A DNA stretch of 14,791 nt, taken from Sphingomonadaceae bacterium. Its GTDB lineage: Bacteria > Pseudomonadota > Alphaproteobacteria > Sphingomonadales > Sphingomonadaceae. Position numbers and translations under genes: made by a program. The stretch is taken from contig RFSU01000032.1 in assembly GCA_009923795.1 (NCBI GenBank), forward strand, positions 1 to 14,791, given 5' to 3'. A model generated the notes under the pieces. It saw only the letters and a program-made list of their open reading frames with translations. It was not told where the DNA came from and did no database searches. Of this stretch, positions 14,607 through 14,791 are shown piece after piece; within the stretch, counting starts at the first letter, position 1; each line of letters opens with the position of its first letter.

Positions 14607-14621
14607 GTTCCCACAGGGAAC
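14607..14621 (+). other. Short hairpin after metF
   Basis: GTTCCC (14607-14612) and GGGAAC (14616-14621) pair perfectly around ACA. It sits 15 bases after the metF stop; no T run follows, so a terminator role is doubtful. Confidence 0.3.
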
Positions 14622-14647
14622 TAAAGTGTCCTCTGAGGCATTCACCC

Positions 14648-14674
14648 CATTCGTGGCGGTGACGCCCACGAATG
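14648..14674 (+). other. Inverted repeat in the leader of mdh
   Basis: CATTCGTGG (14648-14656) and CCACGAATG (14666-14674) are exact inverted copies with a nine-base spacer. The repeat ends 8 bases before the mdh Shine-Dalgarno. It could be an operator for a dimeric regulator or a leader hairpin; there is no T run for termination. Confidence 0.4.
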
Positions 14675-14693
14675 AATCTCACAAGGAGAGAAC

Positions 14694-14791
14694 ATGACCA
14701 CCCCCAAGCACGTCACCGTTACCGGCGCTGCCGGCCAAATCGGCTACCAGCTCTTGTTCCGCATTGCCGCCGGCGCCCTCTTTGGGCCTGA
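14694..14791 (+). CDS. mdh: Malate dehydrogenase, N-terminal fragment (actinobacterial type; runs off window)
   Basis: Would interconvert malate and oxaloacetate with NAD in the TCA cycle. Only 32 codons are present and the frame is open at the window end. ATG 14694 has a strong AAGGAG at 14683-14688, five bases upstream. The N-terminus MTTPKHVTVTGAAGQIGYQL, continuing LFRIAAGALFGP, contains the Rossmann motif GAAGQIGY and the LLFRIAxGAL stretch of the roughly 327-residue MDH group found in Actinobacteria and some other bacteria. Alphaproteobacteria usually carry the other group (LDH-like MDH, with GAGNIGGTLAHL), so this gene is unlikely to be native to the genome on the left. It belongs with the foreign-looking end of metF. 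The fragment is too short for full certainty, but the motif is distinctive. Confidence 0.8.
   Translation, partial: MTTPKHVTVTGAAGQIGYQLLFRIAAGALFGP

Overview
The window reads as a chromosomal, core-gene stretch of an alphaproteobacterium of the order Sphingomonadales for roughly its first 14.25 kb. Supporting signs are the protein types (hom, glpX, recJ, groESL under a CIRCE element, a PEPxxWA-type C-terminal sorting signal, a SahR-metF pair) and a moderately high-GC coding style with mostly TAT tyrosine codons. Genes are tightly packed, almost all on the + strand. No gene-free stretch exceeds about 200 bases, and I see no insertion sequence, CRISPR array, integrase or phage gene.

Layout. 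1-953 is the 3' part of homoserine dehydrogenase. It is followed by glpX (class II fructose-1,6-bisphosphatase), a short bifunctional class A penicillin-binding protein starting with GTG 5 bases after glpX, and recJ. A tRNA-Glu(TTC) with encoded CCA follows, then a secreted PEP-CTERM-type protein of unknown function. Next is a translationally coupled pair: a membrane-anchored PpiC-like prolyl isomerase and a HupE/UreJ-like membrane protein. A MATE-family exporter comes next. The groES-groEL operon has a perfect CIRCE operator and a sigma-32-like promoter in front, and a strong bidirectional terminator behind. On the - strand, convergent with groEL, is a small Ala-rich lipoprotein. The last unit is an ArsR-type regulator fused to a SAM-methyltransferase-like domain (SahR type) overlapping metF by 4 bases, with a 16-bp perfect palindrome over its promoter that is probably its autoregulatory operator.

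The right end looks wrong for this genome. The first about 196 residues of MetF read as sphingomonad-like. From the conserved ITQFFF motif onward the protein reads like an actinobacterial MetF, and it is followed by the start of an actinobacterial-type malate dehydrogenase behind a strong AAGGAG ribosome binding site. Leucine and tyrosine codon choice also shifts. The most economical explanation is a chimeric contig joined within a conserved stretch of metF. A real recombination is the alternative. Everything right of about 14250 should be treated as possibly from another organism.

How the genes work together: SahR-metF form a SAM-cycle regulatory unit. groESL is a heat-shock operon with two control signals. 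The PpiC-HupE pair is probably one envelope module. hom, glpX, the penicillin-binding protein and recJ are functionally unrelated housekeeping genes read in one direction. I found no clearly new defence, mobile or biosynthetic system. The most noteworthy items are the hybrid metF and the regulatory architecture of sahR.
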